DNA of 6,275 nt, taken from NCBI GenBank assembly GCA_021799155.1, contig JAJZBA010000035.1, positions 1 to 6,275 of the forward strand, in the 5' to 3' direction. The notes beneath the pieces were generated by a model that saw only the letters and a list, made by a program, of their open reading frames with translations, had not been told where the DNA came from and made no database searches. This document shows positions 1 to 4,649 of this stretch, one piece after another (position 1 is the stretch's first letter; every line of letters starts with the position of its first letter). Origin of the DNA: a bacterium (GTDB taxonomy: Bacteria; Patescibacteriota; Minisyncoccia; UBA6257; UBA9933). Made by a program: the position numbers and the translations under genes.

Positions 1-78
1 TCCCTCCTTCGCTAAAGCTACGGCGGGCAGGCGGGATTTTTGCGGAAAAAAGTTCGGATTTTGTTCAGGAGAGACAGC
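1..78. repeat. Dispersed repeat, copy 1 (cut by window edge)
   Basis: This block matches positions 2660-2737 at 77 of 78 bases; the only difference is G at 71 versus C at 2730. It contains the cores GCTAAAGCTACGGCGGGCAG and AAAAAAGTTCGGATTTTG. On the minus strand both copies stay open in one frame, reading ...PEQNPNFFPQKSRLPAVA..., and I recall such strings in predicted proteins of many Patescibacteria genomes (recollection, not checked). Identity stops exactly where a copy-specific hairpin begins. The window starts inside the element, so its true left border cannot be seen here; in copy 2 the preceding bases are AAATCAGCG. Confidence 0.9.
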
Positions 79-125
79 ATACCAAAATAAAAACACCGTA
101 AAGGCGTTTTTATTTAGGTATGCTG
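75..125. repeat. Long copy-specific hairpin attached to repeat copy 1
   Basis: Arms CAGCATACC (75-83) and GGTATGCTG (117-125) are perfectly complementary. The stem continues inward with 85-94 pairing 106-115 and 96-97 pairing 103-104, interrupted by one A-A and one A-C mismatch, and closes on a 5-nt loop. The inner stem is A/T-rich on both sides, so it could act as a bidirectional intrinsic terminator. Only the outermost few bases match the hairpin next to repeat copy 2; the rest differs in sequence but keeps the fold. Confidence 0.8.
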
Positions 126-304
126 CGTATATTGAAAATAGTTCGGACGCATTTCGCCGCCTGCGGCGGCGAGAACCGCTAAACCCCCAAAATTTAATTT
201 GAGCGACTTCGCCGCGTTCTTTAACAATTTCAAGTTTTTCAGCGAGTTTCACTCGATAGAAAAATCTTATCGGATTTTTTCTTTGACGGCAAATTCCTTT
301 TCTC
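126..304. other. Gene-free stretch with a GC-rich palindrome
   Basis: I see no convincing gene here. Positions 152-174 form a strong hairpin (CGCCGCC, loop TGC, GGCGGCG, plus flanking pairs). Smaller inverted repeats occur at 243-255 (CGAGT-ttc-ACTCG) and 254-272 (CGATA...TATCG followed by a T run), the latter a weak candidate for a plus-strand terminator. Minus-strand frames stay open across the region but lack a start codon with a ribosome-binding site. Confidence 0.5.
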
Positions 305-337
305 AAAAAAGTAAGAGCCGAAGTAAAACTTCGGCTC
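305..337 (-). terminator. Rho-independent terminator of the 65-residue gene
   Basis: A perfect 10-bp stem (315-324 pairing 328-337, GAGCCGAAGT/ACTTCGGCTC) with a 3-nt loop is followed on the minus strand by TTAC and then six T (310 to 305). It starts 15 nt after the stop of the five-codon minigene and 29 nt after the stop of the 65-residue gene, as expected for the end of that transcript. Confidence 0.8.
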
Positions 338-352
338 AAAGAACAGGCAAAA

Positions 353-370
353 TTATGCTTCTGTATTCAT
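353..370 (-). CDS. Five-codon minigene (MNTEA) coupled to the upstream gene
   Basis: The stop codon of the 65-residue gene and an ATG overlap as ATGA (370-367). The ATG is preceded by AAGGAGGTTAT, a near-consensus Shine-Dalgarno at good spacing, and opens ATG AAT ACA GAA GCA TAA. The intrinsic terminator follows 15 nt later. The translation-start signals are as good as any in the window, yet the frame is only five codons. It may be a real micro-ORF, a leader that affects termination, or the remains of a second gene whose body was lost. I do not recognise the peptide. Whether it is translated is unproven. Confidence 0.3.
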   Translation of the reverse strand: MNTEA

Positions 371-564
371 ATAACCTCCTTATTTTTAATTCTTGTTATT
401 TTAAATTTTCCAACGCGGAATCCTGATATTGGATCTTTTGCACCTTTTAAGATTCTACGCAATCGACGAATATTAACTTCTTTCTTTTCCGGATCGCATG
501 GAATTCCATAGAGGTCGTCCACCTCTCTAACTAATTCCTTTACTTCAATAAGAAATTGCGGCAT
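367..564 (-). CDS. Hypothetical small basic protein, 65 residues
   Basis: I do not recognise this family and assign no function. The protein is highly charged and soluble, with no signal peptide or membrane segment. The N-terminal part (residues 1-19, FLIEVKELVREVDDLYG) looks like an amphipathic helix, followed by a second basic helical stretch (about 29-41, VNIRRLRRILKGA) and a short C-terminal segment (FRVGKFKITRIKNK) that could form beta strands. One cysteine (23) is present. The gene is well supported by signals: AAGGAGGT six bases before the ATG, an upstream promoter-like region, and an intrinsic terminator downstream. It ends in TGA, unlike the other larger genes here (all TAA), in an ATGA overlap with a five-codon minigene. 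A small nucleic-acid-binding role would fit the charge, but that is only a guess. Confidence 0.75.
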   Translation of the reverse strand: MPQFLIEVKELVREVDDLYGIPCDPEKKEVNIRRLRRILKGAKDPISGFRVGKFKITRIKNKEVI

Positions 565-678
565 AGATTACCTCCTTATATTTAAAATATTTTTAAGGTA
601 CGAAAATCGTACCAATCGCAACTAAAATCAATCATTCAGATTTCAATAAAGATTAGTATATTAGACAATAAAAGTCAA
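565..678 (-). promoter_or_regulatory. Promoter and structured leader of the 65-residue gene
   Basis: On the minus strand TTGACT (678-673) lies 17 bp from TAATCT (655-650), and a better -10 match, TATACT (660-655), overlaps it, so the exact -10 is uncertain. The leader of about 75-80 nt carries a perfect 7-bp hairpin (597-603 with 607-613, GGTACGA/TCGTACC, loop of 3). Just after it CCTTA can pair with TAAGG of the Shine-Dalgarno; the CC is shared by both pairings, so the two structures compete. The ribosome-binding site AAGGAGGT lies immediately upstream of the ATG. Confidence 0.5.
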
Positions 679-720
679 TGGTTGTTTAATTTTCTTGCCC
701 TGCAATATTTCGAACTGAAA

Positions 721-806
721 GCCGAGCAAAATACTCTTTTCCTTAATTGAAAAAATTTTTCGAGGGCGCGCGCAAATTCAAAAATGTAAAGAGTATTTTG
801 CTCGGC
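721..806. repeat. 19-bp perfect inverted repeat
   Basis: GCCGAGCAAAATACTCTTT (721-739) is exactly complementary to 788-806, enclosing 48 nt that include GCGCGCGC-like sequence and an A/T stretch. It lies between the promoter of the 65-residue gene and the end of the sir2-like gene. It could end transcription of the latter, although no clean T run follows on the minus strand. It may also be a repeat-family hairpin or the ends of a very small non-autonomous element; I see no target-site duplication. Confidence 0.8.
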
Positions 807-935
807 GGCGAGCGTCAGTGAGCGGCGACGCGGCGGGAAGGAAAAAGGGGAGGAATTCTCGCCTCGCTCTCGCTTTTTCGCCGCCGCAATTTTTCGTGCC
901 AACAAAGCTGGCGCGCCGCTCTGACTTCAGTTTAC
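807..935. other. GC-rich repeat-like block without a gene
   Basis: Base composition shifts abruptly: runs such as GGCGGCGAGCG, GCGGCGACGCGGCGGG, GCCTCGCTCTCGC and GGCGCGCCGC contrast with the A/T-rich flanks. Several frames are open on both strands, which such composition produces by itself. None has a ribosome-binding site, and their predicted products are Arg/Ala/Pro-rich without a domain. A small hairpin lies at 895-915. I recall near-identical strings (…FVGTKN…) from spurious predicted proteins in Patescibacteria genomes, which suggests a dispersed repeat; only one copy is in this window. Confidence 0.5.
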
Positions 936-940
936 TAATT

Positions 941-2158
941 TTATTCCTTTGCGGCAAAATCTTTTTCCAATTCGGGAACAATTTTTTGACAATCTCCTTT
1001 CAGTATAAAATCCTCGTTTCCGAGATAGGAAGGTTGACTTAAATTTATCGCAATAATTTTTCCATTTGGATTATTTTCTTTATACCAACCAAGAAAACCT
1101 CTATCATCATAGCTTAAGCCAACCGTAATCACTGCATCAATATTTTTTAACCATTCTGGCTGGACATTTTCTTTCAACCGCTGGCTAGTTAAATGTATCG
1201 CTTTTACGCCCGCTCTTTCTTGTAAATGGTCAACGTTTTCAGTAAAGATTTGCGATTTTAATTTTTTGGCAAGTCTGCCAAGCGATTGATGAGCGGGCGT
1301 TGCTGGTTTTTCAAAAGCGGCTTTTGTAAATTCTTCCCACGAATCAATTACTCCTTGCGGATTGGCAACCGCCTTTTTGAGCAAGCCGTCTACTTTTTCT
1401 GACATTTCAATTCCTAATGTTTGTTGTAATTGATCTATACTATGAACTCCGCTTGCTATTGATATTCCTGCGCCAGTGTAAAACAAAACTTTTTTATCTT
1501 TCAAAATTTCAACTAACTGCGCCATTTCCATCTCTTGCGGTTTGGGCAATATTCGTTCTCTAATTTCAGCCCTAATTTTTTCTGTGACTTCTTTTGAAAA
1601 GTGACTTAAAAGAATGCGAACCGTTTCTCGGTCTTGCTTACGAAAAGCTTCGAAAGTTTGCTCAACTATTTGTAAAATTTCTTCAGGATTTAATCCTGAG
1701 TGCTTTAATAAAATTTCACTCATAACTTGTTTATTCGCGTCATCAGCAACAAAACTGTCAATCATCCCTCTTTCAAAATCTCTAGATTGAGCAACACGAT
1801 ATTTTTTGCTTTGACTTGGGTCGGGTTTTTCTATTTCCTCTTTTGATTCTGGCACTTCGCCATGTTTCAAAACATAAACCGTTTTATCAACTTCGCCCTG
1901 CTTCCTTGTTTCTTTTGTAAATTTTTCTTTTTCTTCTTCGCTTAATTCGTCTGGCAAAGAATCAAAATATTCAACCATAAAAAACGGCTTGCCGTCTTTA
2001 TGACCAAGATAATAACGTCTCGTATCGGAAGAAAAAGAAAAGCTCATTTCGCCCTCTTGCTTTCTTTCTTCTTCTGGCGAAACCGATTCCGGTCCTTCGA
2101 GTAAAAGGTTTTTAGTTTTCTCTTTTTTCTCTGGATAAAACATTTTTTCGCCTTCCAT
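941..2158 (-). CDS. Sir2-family protein, zinc-module-less, with long N-terminal extension
   Basis: The C-terminal half is a sirtuin-type NAD-binding fold: TGAGIS (228-233), the P-x-PAHQSL segment (285-293), TENVD (306-310, equivalent to TQNID), a candidate catalytic His322, VGLS (346-349), IN (371-372) and KGDC (387-390). The family uses NAD+ for deacylation, or for NAD+ hydrolysis in many phage-defence proteins. The zinc-ribbon module that normally follows the catalytic His is absent: only about 18 residues separate His322 from Asp341 of the following strand, and the sole cysteine is Cys390. The usual GIPDFR after GAGIS is GVHSID. Residues 1-205 match nothing I know: charged at first, perhaps beta-rich around 47-65, helical from about 130. 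The gene sits 6 bp behind an XRE regulator. The first ATG has no Shine-Dalgarno; Met6 (ATG at 2143-2141) has GGAAGG upstream and may be the true start. The Sir2 fold is secure; the activity is not. Confidence 0.85.
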   Translation of the reverse strand: MEGEKMFYPEKKEKTKNLLLEGPESVSPEEERKQEGEMSFSFSSDTRRYYLGHKDGKPFFMVEYFDSLPDELSEEEKEKFTKETRKQGEVDKTVYVLKHGEVPESKEEIEKPDPSQSKKYRVAQSRDFERGMIDSFVADDANKQVMSEILLKHSGLNPEEILQIVEQTFEAFRKQDRETVRILLSHFSKEVTEKIRAEIRERILPKPQEMEMAQLVEILKDKKVLFYTGAGISIASGVHSIDQLQQTLGIEMSEKVDGLLKKAVANPQGVIDSWEEFTKAAFEKPATPAHQSLGRLAKKLKSQIFTENVDHLQERAGVKAIHLTSQRLKENVQPEWLKNIDAVITVGLSYDDRGFLGWYKENNPNGKIIAINLSQPSYLGNEDFILKGDCQKIVPELEKDFAAKE

Positions 2159-2164
2159 AAAAAT

Positions 2165-2371
2165 TTACTTTAATAAATTATCAAGTTGAACTTCTAACGC
2201 TTTGGCGATTTTTTGGACGGTATCAATCGTCGGGCTTTGGATTCCGCCCGATTCAATTTTAATAATAGTGGCATGAGCAACATCAGCCAATCTGGCGAGC
2301 TTGTCTTGCGACAAACCCTTTTCTTTTCTGTATTTCTTTATGTTTTTGGCGATTGTTGTTGTCTTCGGCAT
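2165..2371 (-). CDS. XRE/Cro-type helix-turn-helix regulator, 68 residues
   Basis: This is a minimal single-domain DNA-binding protein of the HTH_3 (Xre/Cro/C1) family. Residues 7-18 form helix 1 (IAKNIKKYRKEK), LSQDKLARLADV (20-31) is the first helix of the motif, AHATIIKIESG (32-42) the recognition helix, and TIDTVQKIAKALEVQLDNLL (48-67) the C-terminal helices. It fills the usual domain length with no extra sensor domain. It is the first gene of a two-gene unit with the Sir2-like protein. A palindrome inside its own promoter is the likely operator, so autorepression is the simplest model. The start codon follows the -10 by only 9 nt, so the transcript is probably leaderless or nearly so, in keeping with the absence of a Shine-Dalgarno. 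An antitoxin-like role in controlling the downstream effector is possible but unproven. Confidence 0.9.
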   Translation of the reverse strand: MPKTTTIAKNIKKYRKEKGLSQDKLARLADVAHATIIKIESGGIQSPTIDTVQKIAKALEVQLDNLLK

Positions 2372-2380
2372 TGTAATATG

Positions 2381-2410
2381 ATAATATCTATATTAGAATA
2401 TAGATAACAA
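2381..2410 (-). promoter_or_regulatory. Promoter of the XRE-sir2 unit
   Basis: On the minus strand TTGTTA (2410-2405) and TATTAT (2386-2381) are separated by 18 bp, a good sigma-70-type match. Transcription would begin about 6-8 bases after the -10, at or within about 3 nt of the ATG at 2371. Confidence 0.55.
2385..2406. promoter_or_regulatory. Palindromic operator-like site
   Basis: TATCTATATT (2385-2394) and AATATAGATA (2397-2406) are perfect inverted 10-bp arms separated by AG. The site fills the spacer between -35 and -10 of the regulator promoter, where bound repressor would exclude RNA polymerase. Related half-sites continue upstream: AGATAA-CAAA-TTATCT (2402-2417), a direct repeat AAATTATCT at 2409-2417 and 2423-2431 (14-bp period), and TATCTATA again at 2427-2434. 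The likely ligand is the adjacent XRE protein. Confidence 0.6.
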
Positions 2411-2435
2411 ATTATCTTTCGGAAATTATCTATAC

Positions 2436-2586
2436 TCTCATGATAGCAAATATTCAAAATTCTAGCAATAAAGTTTTAGGGAGTTTCTTGTCATTGTCCG
2501 CGCACGGGTGGGTTGGGGCAAGGATAACACCTTTCCTTGCGACATTTTTGTAAAGCGAAAAACGAAATTCGGCGGCGGAAAATCGA
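2436..2586. other. Gene-free stretch with a small hairpin
   Basis: No gene is supported here. GCAAGGA (2518-2524) and TCCTTGC (2534-2540) form a 7-bp hairpin followed by GACATTTTTG, a weak plus-strand terminator-like shape with no gene upstream on that strand. Sequence from about 2500 turns GC-rich and resembles dispersed repeat DNA; its minus-strand translation (...SAAEFRFSLYKNVARKG...) is another string I recall from spurious Patescibacteria predictions (recollection only). Confidence 0.45.
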
Positions 2587-2634
2587 GGGCGGGCAAAAAT
2601 TCCTTCCCTCAACCCTCTTCCTTTTTGCCCGCCC
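2587..2634. repeat. 13-bp inverted repeat with pyrimidine loop
   Basis: GGGCGGGCAAAAA (2587-2599) and TTTTTGCCCGCCC (2622-2634) are perfect complements around a 22-nt loop that is all C/T except for AA in the middle. GC outside and A/T inside gives a stable stem. It lies 25 bp before repeat copy 2. Confidence 0.8.
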
Positions 2635-2659
2635 GAGCGAAAATTATCAAAAATCAGCG

Positions 2660-2737
2660 TCCCTCCTTCGCTAAAGCTACGGCGGGCAGGCGGGATTTTT
2701 GCGGAAAAAAGTTCGGATTTTGTTCAGGACAGACAGC
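2660..2737. repeat. Dispersed repeat, copy 2
   Basis: This matches positions 1-78 except for C at 2730. It is in the same orientation as copy 1 and, like it, is followed at once by a long hairpin of different sequence. In this copy the shared minus-strand frame ends soon after the repeat (CGC then TGA), so it is not part of a longer protein here. Confidence 0.9.
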
Positions 2738-2780
2738 CGCATAAAAAACATACTTTTATGGCATGTTTTTTCGATGCGGC
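2736..2780. repeat. Long copy-specific hairpin attached to repeat copy 2
   Basis: GCCGCAT (2736-2742) pairs ATGCGGC (2774-2780). AAAAAACAT (2743-2751) then pairs ATGTTTTTT (2763-2771), with a 2-nt bulge (CG, 2772-2773) and an 11-nt loop. It occupies the same place relative to the repeat as the hairpin at 75-125 but differs in sequence. Confidence 0.8.
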
Positions 2781-2821
2781 AAGGAGTAAATCTATTCTAA
2801 TACATTTGGCACGGTCGAAAA

Positions 2822-2891
2822 TTGCCAAAATTTGTTTATTATTGTAGTATTTATTTATGGTATTGTTTGGCCAGGGAGGCCTATTTTTTAT
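2822..2891 (+). promoter_or_regulatory. Promoter and ribosome-binding site of typA
   Basis: TTGCCA (2822-2827) and TAGTAT (2845-2850) are spaced 17 bp, giving a leader of about 35 nt. AGGGAGG (2873-2879) is the ribosome-binding site, 12 nt from the ATG, which is rather long. GGCC at 2869-2872 and 2878-2881 could form a 4-bp stem that places part of it in the loop. TTGGCA (2806-2811) and TGCCAA (2823-2828) form an inverted repeat overlapping the -35. Confidence 0.5.
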
Positions 2892-4649
2892 ATGGAAATA
2901 AGAAACATAGCTATTATCGCTCACGTTGACCACGGGAAAACAACCTTAACGGACGCTCTTTTGCGTCAAACAGGAGCGGCGGGAGAAGGTGTTTCAATGG
3001 ATTCCAACGCGCTTGAACAAGAGCGCGGAATTACGATTTATTCAAAAAACGCCGCTATTCAATATTGCGGCACTAAAATAAACATCGTGGATACGCCAGG
3101 TCACGCAGATTTTGGATCCGAAGTGGAACGCGTTTTAAACTCCATCGATTCCGTGCTTTTGGTGGTGGACGCCCAAGAAGGCCCAATGCCGCAAACCCGA
3201 TTTGTCTTAAAAAAGTCCCTTGAACTCGGATTAAAACCAATAGTGGTTATCAATAAAATAGACAAACCGGCGGCAAACCCGAAACGGTGCGAAGAACAAG
3301 TCTTGGAACTTTTTTTGGAGCTTGGCGCGAACGACGAACAAGCGAATTTTCCGATTGTTTATTCCATCGGCCGCGCCGGCATCGCGAAACTAAAACTTTC
3401 CGACGAATCAAAAGATCTTACTCCCCTTCTTGAAACAATTATTAAACACGTTCCTTCCGCTTCATCCGCCGAACTTGTTCAAAAACCTTTGCGGCTTCAG
3501 CCGTTTAACCTTGGTTACGACAATTTTATGGGACGGTTAGCTATCGGAAGGATATATGAGGGGACGATTACGCAAGGAGCCAATGTTTTTATAAAAAAAC
3601 CGAATGGCGAATCTCGCGCCGGAAAAATAACAAAAATTTTCACTTTTAACGGCCTGGAAAGAACGGAAATAAGCGAAGCGGTCGCCGGCGATATCGTTCT
3701 TATCGCGGGGCTTCCCGACATTTATATTGGCGAAACCGTAACAAATGATTTAAATGCGAAATCGCTTCCGGCGATTGCGATTGACGAAGCGACAATCTCT
3801 CTTTCGTTTCTCGTAAACAATTCTCCGTTCGCCGGTCGCGAAGGAAAATACGTAACTTCTCGGCAAGTGCGCGAATATCTTGAACGAGAACTTGAAGTGA
3901 ATGTTGGATTAAAAGTCGATTTTTCTCAAAACGATAATTTTAAGGTTTACGGTCGCGGCGAACTTCATATCGCTATTCTTCTCGAAAATATGCGGCGGGC
4001 CGGATACGAAATTCAAGTTTCCCAGCCGCAGGTTATTATTCGTGAAATTGACGGCGTAAAATCAGAACCGTTTGAAGAAGCGATTATCGACGCACCGCAA
4101 GAATATCAAGGAGTCGTGATAGAACGACTTGGCGGCCGCGCTTTCGTTTTAAAAAATCTGATCCAAAAAGACAATTTGGTTCGACTTACTTTTGAGGGTC
4201 CAACAAGGGGGCTTTTGGGATACAGAAATCAGTTTGTGATAGATACAAGGGGCGAAGGTATTCTTTCTTCACGATTTATAGGATTCAAGCCGTACGTCGG
4301 AGAAATAAAAAAACGGCTTGTCGGATCAATGATTTCAATGGCTTCAGGCAAGGCCCTCGGTTATGCGCTTTGGAATCTTCAAGAAAGAGGAACTCTTTAT
4401 ATTGATTCAAACACGGAAGTTTATAAAGGAATGGTTATCGGCAACACTTCAAAGGGAGAAGAAATGAAAGTAAACCCGACGAAAGGCAAACAACTCACCA
4501 ACACCCGTTCTTCCAGAAACGATGAAGCCATAGAACTCATACCTCCTTTCACGCTGACTATTGAGCGCGGTCTTGAAATTATGGCGGATGATGAATATCT
4601 GGAAATCACCCCTCGAAGCGTTCGTTTGAGAAAAAAATCTTTTAATTAA
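2892..4649 (+). CDS. typA: Ribosome-associated GTPase TypA/BipA
   Basis: TypA/BipA is a translational GTPase related to EF-G and LepA. It binds the 70S ribosome and supports 50S assembly and stress or cold adaptation. Counting from the chosen Met, all G motifs are present: AHVDHGKTT (10-18), ERGITI (44-49), DTPGH (67-71), NKID (121-124) and a divergent G5, SIG (158-160). Domain II (about 196-290), an EF-G III/V-like region and the TypA-specific C-terminal domain follow, including NPTKGKQLTNTRSSRNDEA (528-546). At 585 residues it is slightly shorter than the E. coli protein, mainly at the C-terminal tail. The reading frame extends 20 codons upstream, but that segment is hydrophobic and unlike the family; the start at 2892 gives MEIRNIAIIAHVDHGKTT, matching known N-termini, with a Shine-Dalgarno before it. 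It converges on murG with overlapping stops. Confidence 0.97.
   Translation: MEIRNIAIIAHVDHGKTTLTDALLRQTGAAGEGVSMDSNALEQERGITIYSKNAAIQYCGTKINIVDTPGHADFGSEVERVLNSIDSVLLVVDAQEGPMPQTRFVLKKSLELGLKPIVVINKIDKPAANPKRCEEQVLELFLELGANDEQANFPIVYSIGRAGIAKLKLSDESKDLTPLLETIIKHVPSASSAELVQKPLRLQPFNLGYDNFMGRLAIGRIYEGTITQGANVFIKKPNGESRAGKITKIFTFNGLERTEISEAVAGDIVLIAGLPDIYIGETVTNDLNAKSLPAIAIDEATISLSFLVNNSPFAGREGKYVTSRQVREYLERELEVNVGLKVDFSQNDNFKVYGRGELHIAILLENMRRAGYEIQVSQPQVIIREIDGVKSEPFEEAIIDAPQEYQGVVIERLGGRAFVLKNLIQKDNLVRLTFEGPTRGLLGYRNQFVIDTRGEGILSSRFIGFKPYVGEIKKRLVGSMISMASGKALGYALWNLQERGTLYIDSNTEVYKGMVIGNTSKGEEMKVNPTKGKQLTNTRSSRNDEAIELIPPFTLTIERGLEIMADDEYLEITPRSVRLRKKSFN
4642..4649. other. Shared stop-codon palindrome between typA and murG
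   Basis: TTAATTAA supplies TAA to typA on the plus strand (4647-4649) and TAA to murG on the minus strand (4648-4646). There is no intergenic space, and no hairpin terminator is visible at the junction, so each transcript must run antisense into the other gene. Confidence 0.9.

Noticed and set aside
367..369. TGA as a recoded glycine codon, making a longer protein past the 65-residue gene
   Set aside because: The other larger genes are complete in the standard code, end in TAA and carry no in-frame TGA, unlike lineages with UGA=Gly. The extension would also run through a clear intrinsic terminator and a dispersed repeat.
199..426. Plus-strand frame of 75 codons
   Set aside because: It runs antisense through the minus-strand terminator and into the well-supported 65-residue gene, and has no ribosome-binding site.
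675..1042. Overlapping open frames of 67-76 codons on both strands
   Set aside because: They lie in GC-rich repeat-like DNA with an inverted repeat, lack ribosome-binding sites, overlap each other or the sir2-like gene, and encode Arg/Ala/Pro-rich sequence without domains.
941..2371. Assignment of the XRE-Sir2 pair to Thoeris or another named defence system
   Set aside because: No TIR-domain gene, SLOG domain, HerA or Argonaute partner is present, and the N-terminal region is unrecognised.
2508..2744. Plus-strand frame of 78 codons upstream of typA
   Set aside because: It reads through a hairpin and the dispersed repeat (…SFAKATAGRR…), a typical false protein from this repeat.
2832..2891. 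Upstream ATG giving TypA 20 extra residues
   Set aside because: The extra segment is hydrophobic, covers the likely -10 and Shine-Dalgarno region, and has no counterpart in TypA. The ATG at 2892 matches family N-termini.
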